A DNA stretch of 64,000 nt from Streptomyces sp. T12 (lineage in GTDB: Bacteria > Actinomycetota > Actinomycetes > Streptomycetales > Streptomycetaceae): positions 620,001-684,000 of the forward strand of contig NZ_CP117866.1 of assembly GCF_028736035.1 (NCBI RefSeq), in the 5' to 3' direction. Positions within the stretch are counted from its first letter, which is position 1; each line of letters opens with the position of its first letter. A model generated the notes under the pieces. That model had not been told where the DNA came from, searched no databases, and saw nothing but the letters and a program-made list of their open reading frames with translations. The position numbers and the translations under genes are program-made. Positions 7,641-15,526 of this stretch are shown here, in pieces.

Positions 7641-9836
7641 ATGTCCCCTCTCGCCCGCTGGTGTCATAGGCACCGGCTCGCCGTCGTCCTGCTCTGGGTG
7701 GGCCTGTTGCTCGCCCTGGGAGCCGGGGTCGGCGCCGCCGGCAGCGCCTTCGGCAACAGCCCGACCTCACAGGACACCGACTCGGCCAAGGCCACGGCCC
7801 TGCTGCAGCAGGCCTCCGACAGCGCCGCGGGCAAGAGCGGCCGGGTGGTCTGGCAGCTGGACGGCGGCGAGGTCACCGAGCCCGCCGCCGAGAAGGCGAT
7901 GACCGGCACGCTCAAGGGCATCGCCGACGCGCCGGGCGTCGCCGCGGTGACCAGCCCCTACACACCCGTCGGCAAGGGACAGATCAGCAAGGACGGCAGG
8001 ACCGCCTACGCGACGGTCGCGTTCGACCAGGACGTCTCGGACGCCCAGCTGGACCACGTGAAGGAACTCGCCACCGAACCGGAGACGGGGAGCCTGCACA
8101 TCGCCCTCAACGGGCAGGCGTTCACCGTCAACCCGGAGCCGAACGCGGTCGCCGACGCCATGGGCATCGTCCTCGCCTTCATCGTGCTGCTGTTCGTCTT
8201 CCGGGCGGTCTGGGTGGCGGCGCTGCCCATCATCACGGCCGTCATCGGCGTCGGCACCTCCGCGGTCACGGTGATGCTGCTCAGCCACGTCATCACGCTC
8301 TCCGACACGACGCTGACCCTCGGCTCGCTGATCGGCCTGGGCGTGGGCATCGACTACGCGCTGTTCATCGTCAACCGGCACCGCGCCAACCTGATGGCCG
8401 GTATGAGCGTCGCCGAGTCGGTCGCCAAGTCCCTCAACACCTCCGGGCGGGCCGTGGTCTTCGCCGGGCTCACCGTCGTCGTCGCGCTGCTCGGCATGCT
8501 CACCCTGAACGTCGGCATCATCAACGGCATGGCGATCGGCGCCGCCGTCACCGTGGTGCTGACCGTCCTGGCCGCCATCACCCTGCTGCCTGCGCTGCTC
8601 GGGATGATCGGTCCGCGCGTCCTCAGCCGCATGGAGCGCCGCGAGATGGCCGGCTGGACACAGCCGCGCTCTTCGGGCCGCACCGGCGTGTGGGGCCGGT
8701 GGGCCGAGCGGGTGCAGGCCAGGCCCAGGACTCTGGGTCTCGTCGCCCTGGCCGTGTTGACGGCGCTCGCGTTCCCGACGCTCTCCCTGCGCCTCGGCGC
8801 GTCCGACGACGGCAACCTGCCCACGTCCTCGACGAACCGTCAGGCGTACGACATGATCGCCGGCGGCTTCGGCCCCGGCTTCAACGGCCCGCTCGTCCTG
8901 GCCGTCCAGGCACCCACCGCCGCCGACAAGGCAGCCGAGGCGAAGCTGGTCACCGCTCTCGGAAAGGTCGACGGTGTCGCCAGTGCCAACGCCGCGCCCA
9001 TGACGGACGGGCAGACCGTCGGAGTGGTCTCCGTCGTCCCGACGACCTCCCCGCAGTCCGAAGCCACCTCCGACCTGATCCACCACCTGCGTGACGACGT
9101 GATCCCCGAGGCCGAGCAGGGGACGTCGATGAAGGTCTACGTGGGCGGTGTCACCGCGAGCAACGACGACTTCGCCTCGGTCCTGATGGGCAAGCTGCCC
9201 GTCTTCGTGCTGGTGATCGCCGCGCTCGGCTTCCTGCTGCTGACCGTCGCCTTCCGCAGCCTGCTCATCCCGGCGGTCGGCGCCGTGCTCAACATCCTCA
9301 GCATCGGAGTGGCGTTCGGCGCGATCGTGGTCGTCTTCCAGTACGGCTTCGGCGCCGGACTGCTCGGACTCGGCGCCGGCGGACCGATCGAGTCGTTCGT
9401 GCCGATCCTGGTCGTCGGCATCATGTTCGGCCTGTCCATGGACTACCAGGTCTTCCTCGTCAGCCGGATGCGCGAGGAGTGGTCCCACACCGGTGACAGC
9501 CACCGCGCGGTCCGGGTCGGGCAGGCCGAGACCGGCAAGGTCATCGCCGTGGCCGCCACCATCATGGTCTGCGTCTTCGGCTCCTTCGTGTTCGGCGGCA
9601 TGCGAGTGATCTCGGAGTTCGGGGTCAGCCTCGCGGTGGCGGTCGCCGCGGACGCCCTGCTGATCCGCATGATGGTCGTCCCCGCCCTCATGCACCTGTG
9701 CGGGAAGGCGAACTGGTGGCTGCCCCGCAGTCTGGACAGGGCGCTGCCCAACGTGTCCGTGGAAGGCCCTGCCGACCAGCCGGCGCAGCCGCTGCACGCG
9801 GTGCCGGAGCGGGAGACCGCCGACCTGGCCAACTGA
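7641..9836 (+). CDS. MMPL/RND-family membrane transporter
   Basis: 731 residues from the ATG at 7641, with GAAAGG (7628-7633) seven bases upstream. The protein has the duplicated MMPL layout: one N-terminal membrane helix (VVLLWVGLLLALGAGVG), an extracytoplasmic domain, a five-helix block containing GLGVGIDYALFIVNRHR, then a second helix (LVALAVLTALAFP), second soluble domain, and a second block with GLSMDYQVFLVSRMRE. The Asp-Tyr pairs in these two helices are the proton-relay residues of the family. Such proteins export lipids, siderophores or drugs. A sensor kinase and response regulator follow on the same strand after 91 bases, so export is probably controlled by that pair. Confidence 0.93.
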   Translation: MSPLARWCHRHRLAVVLLWVGLLLALGAGVGAAGSAFGNSPTSQDTDSAKATALLQQASDSAAGKSGRVVWQLDGGEVTEPAAEKAMTGTLKGIADAPGVAAVTSPYTPVGKGQISKDGRTAYATVAFDQDVSDAQLDHVKELATEPETGSLHIALNGQAFTVNPEPNAVADAMGIVLAFIVLLFVFRAVWVAALPIITAVIGVGTSAVTVMLLSHVITLSDTTLTLGSLIGLGVGIDYALFIVNRHRANLMAGMSVAESVAKSLNTSGRAVVFAGLTVVVALLGMLTLNVGIINGMAIGAAVTVVLTVLAAITLLPALLGMIGPRVLSRMERREMAGWTQPRSSGRTGVWGRWAERVQARPRTLGLVALAVLTALAFPTLSLRLGASDDGNLPTSSTNRQAYDMIAGGFGPGFNGPLVLAVQAPTAADKAAEAKLVTALGKVDGVASANAAPMTDGQTVGVVSVVPTTSPQSEATSDLIHHLRDDVIPEAEQGTSMKVYVGGVTASNDDFASVLMGKLPVFVLVIAALGFLLLTVAFRSLLIPAVGAVLNILSIGVAFGAIVVVFQYGFGAGLLGLGAGGPIESFVPILVVGIMFGLSMDYQVFLVSRMREEWSHTGDSHRAVRVGQAETGKVIAVAATIMVCVFGSFVFGGMRVISEFGVSLAVAVAADALLIRMMVVPALMHLCGKANWWLPRSLDRALPNVSVEGPADQPAQPLHAVPERETADLAN

Positions 9837-9927
9837 CGGTCGGCACGACGGACCGATTTCCCGCACGGGCCGGGGGAAAACGGGGTGGCCCCGGATTCCG
9901 CCGGCCCGCGCTTCATAGAGTGAGGGA

Positions 9928-11109
9928 ATGGAACTGCCCATGGTGTGGCGCCAGTGGCTGGCTCGTCATGACCGGATCAGAGACGCGCTGCCCGCCGTTC
10001 CGCTGATCGTGATCGCCGCGGCGGCGACCGCCGTCGGCCCGTCCCACTGGCACGAGCCGCGGTGGGACGAGGTGGTGTGGACGGCGCTGTCGTCCGTGCC
10101 GCTGGCCTTCCGGAGCCTCTGGCCCCTGGGCGTCGCCCTCTTCACCCTGGCCGGCGACCTCACACTGATGGCCGTCGCCTCGCACATCTCGCCGACCCCG
10201 GCGGCGAGTTTCGTCGCCCTGTACACCCTCGCCCTCCACGGCAGCCGGCGCACCGCGTGGATCGTCGGCTCCGTGGCGGCCGTGGCGATCACCGGTGTCT
10301 ACGCCGCGACCCACGCGCAGTCCGTGGTGGGGGGTCCCGGCCTGCTGCGGTTCGACCTCGCGATCGCGGCCACCGCGCTCGGCCGTACCGTCCTCAACCG
10401 CCGCCAGAACCTCGCGGCGGCCAGGGAACGCGTGGAACACGCCGAACGCACGCGGGAGGAAGAGGCCCGGCGCCGGGTCACCGAGGAACGCGTGCGCATC
10501 GCGCGCGACCTGCACGACGTGGTCGCCCACCACATCACCCTGGTCAACGCCCAGGCGGGGGTGGCCCACCACCTCATGCGCGCCAACCCGGAACAGGCCT
10601 ACGCGGCACTGGCCCACATCAAGGACAACAGCCGCGCCGCGCTCGACGAACTGCGCGCCACCGTCGGTCTGCTGCGTCAGCCCGACGACGCGCCCGGCTC
10701 TCGTGCCCCCATCGCGACCCTGGCCGATCTCGACGCCCTGGTCAGCGGGTTCCGGGCGAGCGGCATGCCCGTGTCGGTGGCCCGGGCCGGCGATCCGTCG
10801 CCAGTGGCACCCGCGACCGAGCTGACCGCCTACCGGATCATCCAGGAAGCACTCACCAACACGCACAAGCACGCCTCCGCGACCCGGACCGCGGTGGTGC
10901 TGGACTACGGGGTGCACTCGCTCCGGATCACCGTCACCGACGACGGGCGGCCGGGCGCGCCCAAGGGCGCGGGAACCGGCCACGGGCTGATCGGGATGCG
11001 CGAACGGGCCACCGCCATCGGCGGTACCGTGACCGCTGGGCCGCGACCCGAGGGGGGCTTCCAGGTCGTCGCCGACCTGCCGCTCTCGCTCGCCCCCACC
11101 ACTGTCTGA
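9928..11109 (+). CDS. Two-component sensor histidine kinase (NarL-partner type)
   Basis: 393 residues. The N-terminal ~150 residues contain four to five membrane helices (for example PAVPLIVIAAAATAVG), a short coiled segment, then a HisKA_3 domain with the phospho-acceptor His in RIARDLHDVVAHH (~residue 194) and a HATPase domain with VTDDGRPG and GHGLIGMRERA. It autophosphorylates and passes the phosphate to the response regulator encoded 23 bases downstream. No extracellular sensing domain is visible, so the membrane helices themselves may sense an envelope signal, as in LiaS/DesK-like kinases. Co-directional with the MMPL gene. Confidence 0.92.
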   Translation: MELPMVWRQWLARHDRIRDALPAVPLIVIAAAATAVGPSHWHEPRWDEVVWTALSSVPLAFRSLWPLGVALFTLAGDLTLMAVASHISPTPAASFVALYTLALHGSRRTAWIVGSVAAVAITGVYAATHAQSVVGGPGLLRFDLAIAATALGRTVLNRRQNLAAARERVEHAERTREEEARRRVTEERVRIARDLHDVVAHHITLVNAQAGVAHHLMRANPEQAYAALAHIKDNSRAALDELRATVGLLRQPDDAPGSRAPIATLADLDALVSGFRASGMPVSVARAGDPSPVAPATELTAYRIIQEALTNTHKHASATRTAVVLDYGVHSLRITVTDDGRPGAPKGAGTGHGLIGMRERATAIGGTVTAGPRPEGGFQVVADLPLSLAPTTV

Positions 11110-11132
11110 CCCCACGTGAGAAAAGATCACCC

Positions 11133-11810
11133 ATGGCCATTCGCGTCCTGCTCGCCGACGACCAGGCCCTGCTCCGGGGCACGTTCCGGCTCCTCATCGA
11201 CGCACAGTCGGACATGGAGGTCGTCGGGGAGGCCTCCAACGGGCGGGAGGCGGTGCGGCTGGCCCGGTCCGAGCGTGCCGACGTCGTGGTCATGGACATC
11301 CGGATGCCCGAGCTGGACGGCATCGAGGCCACCCGGCTGATCGCTCAGGACGAGGACCTGGCTGGAGTCAAGGTCCTCGTCCTGACCACCTTCGAGGAGG
11401 ACGACCTCGTCGTAGAGGCCCTCCGGGCCGGCGCTAGCGGCTTCCTGGGCAAGGGGGTCGAACCGGCGCATCTTCTCGACGCCGTCCGGCTCGTGGCCGC
11501 CGGCGAGGCGTTGCTCTCCCCGGCAGCCACCAAGGGCCTCATCGCCCGCGTCCTGGCCCACCCTGCCCCCGGCGACCTCGTCGACCCCCGCAGGCTGGCC
11601 ACTCTGACTCCCCGGGAACAGGAAGTGCTGACCCTGGTGGGCTCCGGCCTGGCCAACGACGAGATCGCCGAACGCCTCTTCGTCACCCCGGTCACCGTCA
11701 AGACCCACGCCAACCGGGCCATGGCCAAGCTCGGCGCCCGCGACCGGGCTCAGCTGGTCGTCATCGCGTACGAGACCGGCTTGGTGCGCGCGGCAGAACG
11801 ACCGGGCTGA
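11133..11810 (+). CDS. LuxR/NarL-family response regulator
   Basis: 225 residues from the ATG at 11133. The receiver domain shows the acidic pair (LLADDQ), the phospho-acceptor Asp in VVMDIRMPE (~residue 54), the switch Thr (VLVLTTF) and the conserved Lys (FLGKG). The C-terminal HTH is LTPREQEVLTLVGSG and VTVKTHANRAMAKLG. It is the cognate partner of the preceding kinase and probably regulates the MMPL gene; its targets cannot be read from the DNA. Confidence 0.93.
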   Translation: MAIRVLLADDQALLRGTFRLLIDAQSDMEVVGEASNGREAVRLARSERADVVVMDIRMPELDGIEATRLIAQDEDLAGVKVLVLTTFEEDDLVVEALRAGASGFLGKGVEPAHLLDAVRLVAAGEALLSPAATKGLIARVLAHPAPGDLVDPRRLATLTPREQEVLTLVGSGLANDEIAERLFVTPVTVKTHANRAMAKLGARDRAQLVVIAYETGLVRAAERPG

Positions 11811-11891
11811 GGTGCGGGCCGGGCATGGCCGACGGCCTGGCCGCACCGCGCGCACGTGGGCCGGTCCTCCGCCAACCCCCGCCCGCCTGCC

Positions 11892-12113
11892 TCATTTCTG
11901 CTGCGCGGCGGCGAGCGCCGCCTCGGCCTTCTTGCGATAGACGGCGAGTTCCTCGGCAGGGGCGACGATCTGGTGGCTACGGGACCTGACGGACACGTCG
12001 TGGTCACCCGCGGCCCTGCGCAGGGCGCCCACGGTGGCCTCTTCCCCAGGTTTGGCCAAGGAGGGCATAGAGACGCCCAGCGCATCAATGAGGCGGTCCC
12101 GCGACCGAATCAT
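11892..12113 (-). CDS. Small ORF or C-terminal gene remnant, unrecognised
   Basis: 73 codons on the minus strand from an ATG at 12113. The composition (VGALRRAAGDHDVSVRSRSH and a C-terminal helix YRKKAEAALAAAQ) looks like real coding sequence rather than a shadow frame, but no family is recognised. It is divergent from the broken LysR gene at 12234, the usual arrangement for a LysR target, so it may be the tail of such a target whose main part was deleted. Confidence 0.35.
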   Translation of the reverse strand: MIRSRDRLIDALGVSMPSLAKPGEEATVGALRRAAGDHDVSVRSRSHQIVAPAEELAVYRKKAEAALAAAQQK

Positions 12114-12233
12114 CCGCGGCCTGGCTCGGTCCTGGTCCGTTGTACACAGTGCGAGCCGCCCGCCAGAGACTGACGGCAAGGGACGACCCTCACCCCTGCC
12201 CGCATCACCGTGCACCGAGGAGAGTATGCAGGC

Positions 12234-13017
12234 ATGGACATCCGCCAACTGGAGTACTTTCTCGCGATCGTGGATCACGGCGGCTTCAACCGGGCGGCGT
12301 CTGCCCTGTACCTCTCGTAGCCGTCGCTCTCCCAGGCCGTGCAGGCCCTGGTGCGGGACCTGGGCAGCAGTCTGTTCTACCGGATCGGCCGCCGAGCCGT
12401 GCTGACCGAGGCGGGGACGGCGTTGATCGAGCCGGCCCGGGCGGCCGTACGCAGCCTGGAGACGGCCCGCGCAAGCGTCGCAGCCGTACACGAGCTGCGC
12501 GAGGGACGGCTGGACATCGCCGCGATGCCGTCCCATGCGGTGGAGCCACTGACCACCATGATCCGTGCGTTCAGTAGCCGGTATCCCGGGGCTCGGTGAA
12601 CATCCGGGCCGCCTTCACCTCCCGCGATGTCGTCGACATGGTGCGCGGCCCGTTCCCCGCGGGCCGTCCGGTCGCCTGCGAGAAGCTGGCCGGGCGGCGG
12701 CGATCGTAGGCCAGCGAGGCACCGGCATGCGCGCGTACGTGGACGGCCCGCGCGAGCACGGCATGGCCTTCATCATCGCGGCGGAGACCGAGCACCGGGT
12801 GGCGATCCTCCCGCTGGTCCTCGCGGGAGTCGGGCTGGCCGTGGTCACCGAGTCCTGGCGCGCCACCGCAGAGCGGGCCGGCGCACTGGTCCTGGACATA
12901 GAACCGAGAACAACCCTGCGCATAGCGCTGGTCAGCCGCCGCACCGACCAGTCTCCAGCCGCACGCACCTTCCTGACCTGCGCGCTCGATGCCGTCAAGG
13001 ACGAGGAGAGCGCCTGA
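12234..13017 (+). pseudogene. LysR-family regulator, broken by a nonsense codon and two frameshifts
   Basis: The gene starts at ATG 12234 (MDIRQLEYFLAIVDHGGFNR), the standard LysR HTH. TAG at 12318-12320 interrupts the helix-turn-helix (ALYLS-stop-PSLSQAVQAL). The frame continues to RAFSSRYPG near 12590; homology then moves to a second frame (VNIRAAFTSRDVVDMVRGPF) and a third (FIIAAETEHRVAILPLVLAG through to the stop at 13017), where the end of the effector domain is clear (GVGLAVVTESWRA). The order and spacing fit a single ancestral ~300-residue LysR. It precedes the dehydrogenase fragment at 13090 and may once have controlled it. Confidence 0.8.
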
Positions 13018-13089
13018 TGGGCCGGCCCTGTAAGGCAGATCGACAGAACGTCTTGGACTGCCTCGCGACCCGATTGCTGCAATCGACGC

Positions 13090-13477
13090 ATGACCGACCA
13101 CCCCATAGCGCTCATCCCCGGCGACGGCATCGGCGCCGAAGTACTGCCTCCCGCCCAGCAGGTCCTGGACACCGTCGGAGCCCGCCACGGCTTCGGCTTC
13201 TCGTACACCTCCTACGACTGGTCCTGCGAGCGGTACGTCCGCGAGGGCGCGATGATGCCCGAGGACGGGCTCGACCAGCTGCGTAACAAGGACGCGATCC
13301 TGCTCGGCGCGGTGGGCTACCCGGGAGTGCCGGACCACGTCTCGCTGTGGGGGCTGCTGATCCCGATCCGCCGCGGCTTCCGCCAGTACGTCAACCTGCG
13401 GCCGATCCGTGTCTTCGAGGGCGTCGCCAGCCCGCTGCGCGCAGCCGCGGCCGGTGACGTGGACTTCGTCGTTGTAA
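13090..13477 (+). pseudogene. N-terminal third of a tartrate/isopropylmalate-type dehydrogenase, cut by IS
   Basis: Starts with IALIPGDGIGAEVLPPA, the nucleotide-binding start of the isocitrate/isopropylmalate/tartrate dehydrogenase family, and continues with AILLGAVGYPGVPDHVSLWG and the substrate-binding FRQYVNLRPIRVF. The wording GVPDHVSLWGLLIPIRR resembles tartrate dehydrogenase/decarboxylase more than LeuB. Homology ends at ...GDVDFVVV exactly where the insertion element begins. The expected continuation (RENxEGEYS) is not found after the right end of the element, so the rest was deleted, not merely displaced. Confidence 0.82.
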
Positions 13478-14529
13478 GAGGTTGTTTTCATCTACAGTAC
13501 GGTGATAGATCCATTTTTGTGCAGGACGGTGATCTGGTGCCGATGAGGGTGCTGAACCGGTCGTGTTTGGCGGTGCAGATGGTGTGACGTGCGGGGGCGG
13601 TGTTGGCTTGCGCCTGTTTCATTCCTGGACGCCCCCGTCTGTGCCGTGCTTCCGCGGGGCAGGATGCACGCCTGGGCGCACGCCCCCAACCCAGCGGCAC
13701 GCCCAGGTCATGACGGAACGTCGCGCATACCCGAGTGATCTGTCCGACGCCCGCTGGGAGTTGATCGAGCCGGTACTGTCCACCTGGCGCTGCGAACGCC
13801 GGGGCCGGGCCCTGGACTTCGGCCGGCCACCCCGGCACGACCTGCGCGAGATCATGAACGCGATCCTCTACGTGGACCGCACCGGCTGCCAGTGGGCCTA
13901 CCTCCCGCACGACTTCCCGCCCCACCAGACGGTCTACGGCTACTTCGCCAAATTACAGACCGACGGCATCTTCGCCCAGCTCAACGGCCTCTTACGGGAG
14001 CTGGTGCGCCGGCAGTAGGGCAAACACCGCCACCCCTCGGCCTGCGTGATCGACGCCCAGAGCGTCAAGACCTCCACCTCTGTTCCCGCCAGGACGCAGG
14101 GCATCGATGCGGGCAAGAAGATCGTGGGCCGCAAGCGCAGCATCATCACCGACACCCTCGGCCTGCTGCTGGCGGTGCTGGTCACCGCGGCCCGTGTCCA
14201 GGACTCCACCGCCGGCCGCGCCCTGCTCGAGCATGCCGCCGCCCTCGGCGTCGACCTCGAAATCGCCCAACGCGCCCCCGGGACAAGGGGGTTCACCCCG
14301 ATCCCGAAACGCTAGGCCGTGGAGCGGACTTACGGCTGGCTCATGCTGCACCGCCGCCTGGTCCGCGACTACGAAACCCACCCGCACCGCTCCGAAGCCA
14401 TGATCCACCTGGCCATGACCGACCTCATGGCCCGCCGCCTCACCGGCGAGGCCACCACCTCCTGGCGCGACCCGACATCAACGGATGAAATCCGCATCTC
14501 GGGATGAAACAACAGGAGAAAACGACCTC
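13478..14529 (+). mobile_element. IS5-family (IS427-like) insertion sequence, decayed, with TAA target duplication
   Basis: A 1052-bp element. The left end begins GAGGTTGTTTTC and the right end finishes GAAAACGACCTC, inverted repeats with one mismatch in the first 12 positions. TAA is present directly outside both ends (13475-13477 and 14530-14532), matching the short TNA-type target duplications of this group. One transposase gene fills the element and carries inactivating mutations. The left flank is a dehydrogenase gene; the right flank is not its continuation. Confidence 0.82.
13710..14507 (+). pseudogene. IS5-type DDE transposase with two in-frame stop codons
   Basis: A single frame runs from ATG 13710 (MTERRAYPSDLSDARWELIE) to 14507. 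It has the DUF4096 N-terminal domain (GCQWAYLPHDFPPHQTVYGY), the first catalytic Asp region (VIDAQSVKTS) and the C-terminal Glu region (AVERTYGWLMLHRRL). TAG codons at 14016-14018 and 14313-14315 interrupt it; the second sits where the family has Trp (PKRW-VERT), so it is probably a TGG to TAG change. The segment with the second catalytic Asp (VD-GY) is also missing between RALLEHAAALG and its neighbours. It cannot transpose by itself. Two TTA codons are present. Confidence 0.85.
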
Positions 14530-14647
14530 TAAGTCCAGGTTCACGACTGAAGGCTTCCGCAGCCCGTAGCACCTGCCACGTGCGCGCTCGATGGTGCCCG
14601 AACGCACCGGCACATGGCCCCGGATACTCCGGAAATGAGCAGGTGTT

Positions 14648-14800
14648 TCACGTACGGCGAGCATGGAGAACGGCCAGTGCGGCTGCGGCGCAGATGGTCA
14701 TGGTGGCGCCCATGGAGACTGCGGTGAACTGGCCGGGCAGGCTCATGGCGGAGGCGGCGAGGCCCCCGACGAGGAATTGCAGCAGCCCTTGTCGGATCCG
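14648..14800 (-). pseudogene. Remnant: C-terminus of an MFS (Bcr/CflA-like) drug transporter
   Basis: The minus strand encodes RQGLLQFLVGGLAASAMSLP and then TAVSMGATMTICAAAALAVL and a stop. This is the pattern of the last two membrane helices of Bcr/CflA-type MFS exporters (LLGxLQFxxGxLAAPLVGL..PMA..MAxCA). Only about 50 residues survive. Confidence 0.5.
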
Positions 14801-14839
14801 CGAGGGGCCGCGTGCGCAGCATGTCCGGGCCCGACCCCC

Positions 14840-15085
14840 GAGCGGCGGGACGGCCGTCCACTCCGGAAGCACCACCACGGCCCCGGCCAGGGGCGCAGGG
14901 CCCTGACCCTGCTGCCGGACCAGCACATCTGCGTGGACCGGGCGGACCAGATCGCCCCCGATGTGCCTGAGGCGCTGAGCCGGCTCGACCCTTTACCGGC
15001 CGCTGCCGCTCATCTCCGGGCCCCCGGCGACCAGCGACATCGTCCTCGACCGTGTCGAGGACGTGCACGGGCCACGGGCCCTGGA
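14840..15085 (+). pseudogene. Remnant: LutC/YkgG-type LUD-domain protein (lactate utilisation)
   Basis: The plus strand encodes GPGQGRRALTLLPDQHICVD and ADQIAPDVPEALSRLDP, then, after a frameshift at about 14995, RPLPLISGPPATSDIVLDRV and EDVHGPRALE. This matches the LUD (DUF162) fold ending of LutC, where the sequence GPSATSDIE..RVEGVHGPR is conserved. The N-terminal half is absent or scrambled. LutC normally belongs to an iron-sulfur L-lactate oxidation complex; no LutA/LutB is visible. Confidence 0.55.
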
Positions 15086-15526
15086 AGACGGAGCCGCTGG
15101 TTGTTGCCGCCGCGGTGAGCCCACTGATCCACGAAGGTGCGCGGCTCGTACGTCCGGCGGGATGCGCGTGGAGGGCCAGGATTCGGCCGTCATCGAGAGC
15201 GGTCACTGCCGTCGGGATCGTTTGCTTTCGGTGACGAGAGCTCCGTACGGGGTCCGTCGTGACGACGTGTGATGGGGCCGTGGTTCTGGTTCTCCTGGTT
15301 GTCAGGTGTTCGCTCGGCAATGAGAGCGCCAAGGCGGGACCGAGCCCGGCAACCCGGGAGTTGTCAGCCATCCTCCTCTCATCAGGGAAAACAAACCCAG
15401 CACCGCTGGTACGAACAACTTCTCCGGCGAACATCACATTCGGAAAGGGTTCTCGCCCGAGGGGGACGAAAAGTACCTTGTGCTGCTGATCAGCATGTTC
15501 TTCTTGTATGCGAAAGAGGCTTCGCC
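15086..15526. other. Intergenic region before the ATPase/WD40 gene; nothing recognised
   Basis: About 440 bases without a recognisable gene. It must hold the promoter of the gene at 15527, but no clear -35/-10 pair or repeat could be picked out by eye. Confidence 0.4.

Noticed and set aside
7767..9941. 724-codon minus-strand frame over the MMPL gene
   Set aside because: Antisense shadow rich in His/Asp/Gly/Arg, typical of reversed high-GC membrane-protein codons.
15100..15235. Minus-strand frame with TAVTALDDGRILALHAHP as a further gene remnant
   Set aside because: Phrase looks protein-like but no family was recognised and it is short; not enough to call.
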